NCBI GenBank assembly: GCA_017447005.1
Contig: JAFSOM010000526.1
Location: 1-7,114 of the forward strand
Reading direction: 5' to 3'
Source of the DNA: Oscillibacter sp.
GTDB lineage: Bacteria > Bacillota > Clostridia > Oscillospirales > Oscillospiraceae
DNA: 7,114 nt
In this document: one piece after another, positions 5,730 through 7,114 of the stretch
Numbering within the stretch: position 1 is the stretch's first letter
How the letters are laid out: every line of letters starts with the position of its first letter
Position numbers and translations under genes: made by a program
Notes under the pieces: model-generated
What the model was told of the DNA's origin: nothing
Database searches by the model: none
The model's input: only the letters and a program-made list of their open reading frames with translations

Positions 5730-7114
5730 ATGGCTTATGAGGAATACTATCAGGCAAGAGAAACCATTCTGGATTTTATCCGCCGCGACGCTGTCGGCCC
5801 GGTGGAAACGGATGAGATTCTCGACGAGCCGCCGCTGGAAACGTATGTCTGCGGGGTTCTCTGGCCGAAAAAGAAAATGAATCAAACGGCGCAAGTGGGC
5901 GGGGACGCTGACTCCGTGATGGAGGACGGAGACCCGGAAGACGAAAACGCGGAAGCGATTCTCGAAACCGGACGTTACAGGCCGTCCGTAATGGCGATGT
6001 CCTTCGCGCTATCCGGACGCGTTGCGGGAGTGAAAGCGCGTTTCCGCGCCGCATGGTACGCCCATAGCGAAACGACGGAAGGAAAATATACGAAACATCT
6101 TTACGCAAGACGCATTCTGGATACAGGGGAAATTGAGGTCACGCTGTCTCCCGGTTTCCGTCTCACGTTACTGGACGGTCGGGCGGTTTTGCGCGTGTCG
6201 TTCAGGCGGGAATACCAAGACGGAAGCCGTCTATGGACGATTTCTCTGGAAAACAGTCAGCCCTACAGCCGGAATGAGCGTGAAAACAATACCCATGCCC
6301 TTTTTCAATGCGAACTGCGCGTTTTTGGGGAATTTCTTCCCGTTGACCGTCTGTTAGACGCCGTAGGGAGCGCTGACAGAAAAGTACAGGACCTTTTATA
6401 CCGCTATGTACATCAGTACGCCGCCGGGCATGGCTGTTCAGTCCAATGGGACGACGGGACGCCGGTCAAGGAAATCCGAAGCGATTTTCTGCCATGCGCG
6501 TCCGTGCCGCAAATGATTGCGTCCGTCCCGGAAAACGGAAACTTTTGCTTTCTCATGGACGCGTGGCGGGACGAGACAAAGCGAAAGGCCGCGCAAGGAC
6601 TGCGGGACTATATCGCCGCTTACAGGTCATGGGGAGAGGACGATTTAGGGAAAATTGCGTCCCAACTGGGCGCGCCTTATCGGGAGACGGCGGAGAAAGA
6701 GCTTTCCCGCGTGAAGCTCTGCGCGGAGCGTCTCTCCAACGGCTTGGACATTCTGGAGAACAACCCGACCGCGTGGCGGGCGTTCGCGTACGCCAATGAA
6801 GCGATGAAACGCCAATCCGCGAAAAAGCGGGAACAGCCGGAAAATGCGGTGTCATGGTATCCTTTCCAGCTCTGTTACGTGGTAATGTGCCTGCCCGACT
6901 TGGTTGACCCGTCCGGCGAATGGCATGACACGGTAGATTTGCTCTGGTTTCCAACCGGCGGCGGCAAAACGGAAGCCTATTTAGGCGTGGCGGCGTTTGC
7001 GATATTTTACAGGCGTCTGTCCCAAAAAGCGGGCGGCGTCGCCGTGTTAATGCGCTATACCCTGCGAATGCTGACCGCGCAACAGTTTGAGCGGGCGGCG
7101 GCTTTAATCTGCGA
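5730..7114 (+). CDS. drmA-like: DrmA-like (DISARM-type) SF2 helicase, N-terminal part, cut by window end
   Basis: The frame is open from ATG 5730 to the right edge (461 codons plus two bases), so the protein is incomplete only because the window ends. AAGGG (5719-5723), 6 nt before the ATG, is the ribosome binding site; the gap to the helicase gene is 18 nt. DrmA-like signatures, recognised from memory of the family: RRDAVGP (18-24) followed by a Pro-rich turn and TYVCGVLWP (38-46), an acidic stretch (59-75), RYRPSVMAMSF (82-92), then WYPFQLCYVVMCLPDLVDP leading into VDLLWFPTGGGKTEAYLG, with Walker A Lys413-Thr414, and VLMRYTLRMLTAQQFERAA. The region between about 95 and 370 should be the DrmA-type N-terminal beta/helical domains. 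The DEAH box and second RecA lobe lie beyond the window. In DISARM, DrmA works with DrmB (DUF1998) to recognise and restrict incoming phage DNA. Membership of a DrmA-related helicase family is likely; whether this is DISARM proper or a related system cannot be told here. Confidence 0.8.
   Translation, partial: MAYEEYYQARETILDFIRRDAVGPVETDEILDEPPLETYVCGVLWPKKKMNQTAQVGGDADSVMEDGDPEDENAEAILETGRYRPSVMAMSFALSGRVAGVKARFRAAWYAHSETTEGKYTKHLYARRILDTGEIEVTLSPGFRLTLLDGRAVLRVSFRREYQDGSRLWTISLENSQPYSRNERENNTHALFQCELRVFGEFLPVDRLLDAVGSADRKVQDLLYRYVHQYAAGHGCSVQWDDGTPVKEIRSDFLPCASVPQMIASVPENGNFCFLMDAWRDETKRKAAQGLRDYIAAYRSWGEDDLGKIASQLGAPYRETAEKELSRVKLCAERLSNGLDILENNPTAWRAFAYANEAMKRQSAKKREQPENAVSWYPFQLCYVVMCLPDLVDPSGEWHDTVDLLWFPTGGGKTEAYLGVAAFAIFYRRLSQKAGGVAVLMRYTLRMLTAQQFERAAALIC

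Overview
The window is the promoter-proximal part of one rightward operon that looks like a bacterial antiviral (DISARM-related) locus. It suggests a mid-GC bacterium with strong AGGAGG-type ribosome binding sites and a consensus-like sigma-70 promoter (Bacillota-like or Synergistota-like). A palindromic repeat of the kind scattered through many anaerobe genomes lies at the left edge. I cannot place the organism more precisely from sequence alone.

Layout. Positions 1-300 are non-coding and full of GC-rich palindromes: a 10-bp perfect stem at 1-24 with a second hairpin at 26-38, then nested hairpins at 107-134 and 131-180. Positions 302-330 hold an extended -10 promoter. An AT-rich inverted repeat (333-350) sits over the expected transcription start, followed by a leader of about 130 nt. 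Four genes then follow with gaps of 0, 10 and 18 nt and no terminator between them:
(1) 470-1936, a 488-aa protein with an alpha-helical N-terminal domain, a long Ala/Glu/Ser-rich linker, a coiled coil and a short C-terminal helical segment, probably the partner of the next gene product.
(2) 1937-3343, a 468-aa Hsp70/DnaK-type ATPase with all nucleotide-binding motifs but no C-terminal lid.
(3) 3354-5711, a 785-aa UvrD/Rep-type SF1 helicase with an N-terminal cysteine cluster and an 11-aa tandem-repeat linker.
(4) 5730 to the right edge, the first 461 residues of a large SF2 helicase whose N-terminal region and Walker A region resemble DrmA of DISARM. It is cut off by the window.

Working model (inference). 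The DrmA-like helicase and the UvrD-like helicase would act on invading DNA. The Hsp70-like ATPase and its coiled-coil partner, possibly a GrpE-like exchange factor or divergent co-chaperone, would assemble, sense or license the complex. Core DISARM genes that could settle the classification (DUF1998 DrmB, phospholipase-D-fold DrmC, a DNA methyltransferase) are not in this window and would be expected to the right of it. The chaperone pair plus two unrelated helicases in one tight operon is the most interesting feature here. I recall that DISARM-related multi-gene arrays have been proposed, but I cannot check whether this exact arrangement has been described.
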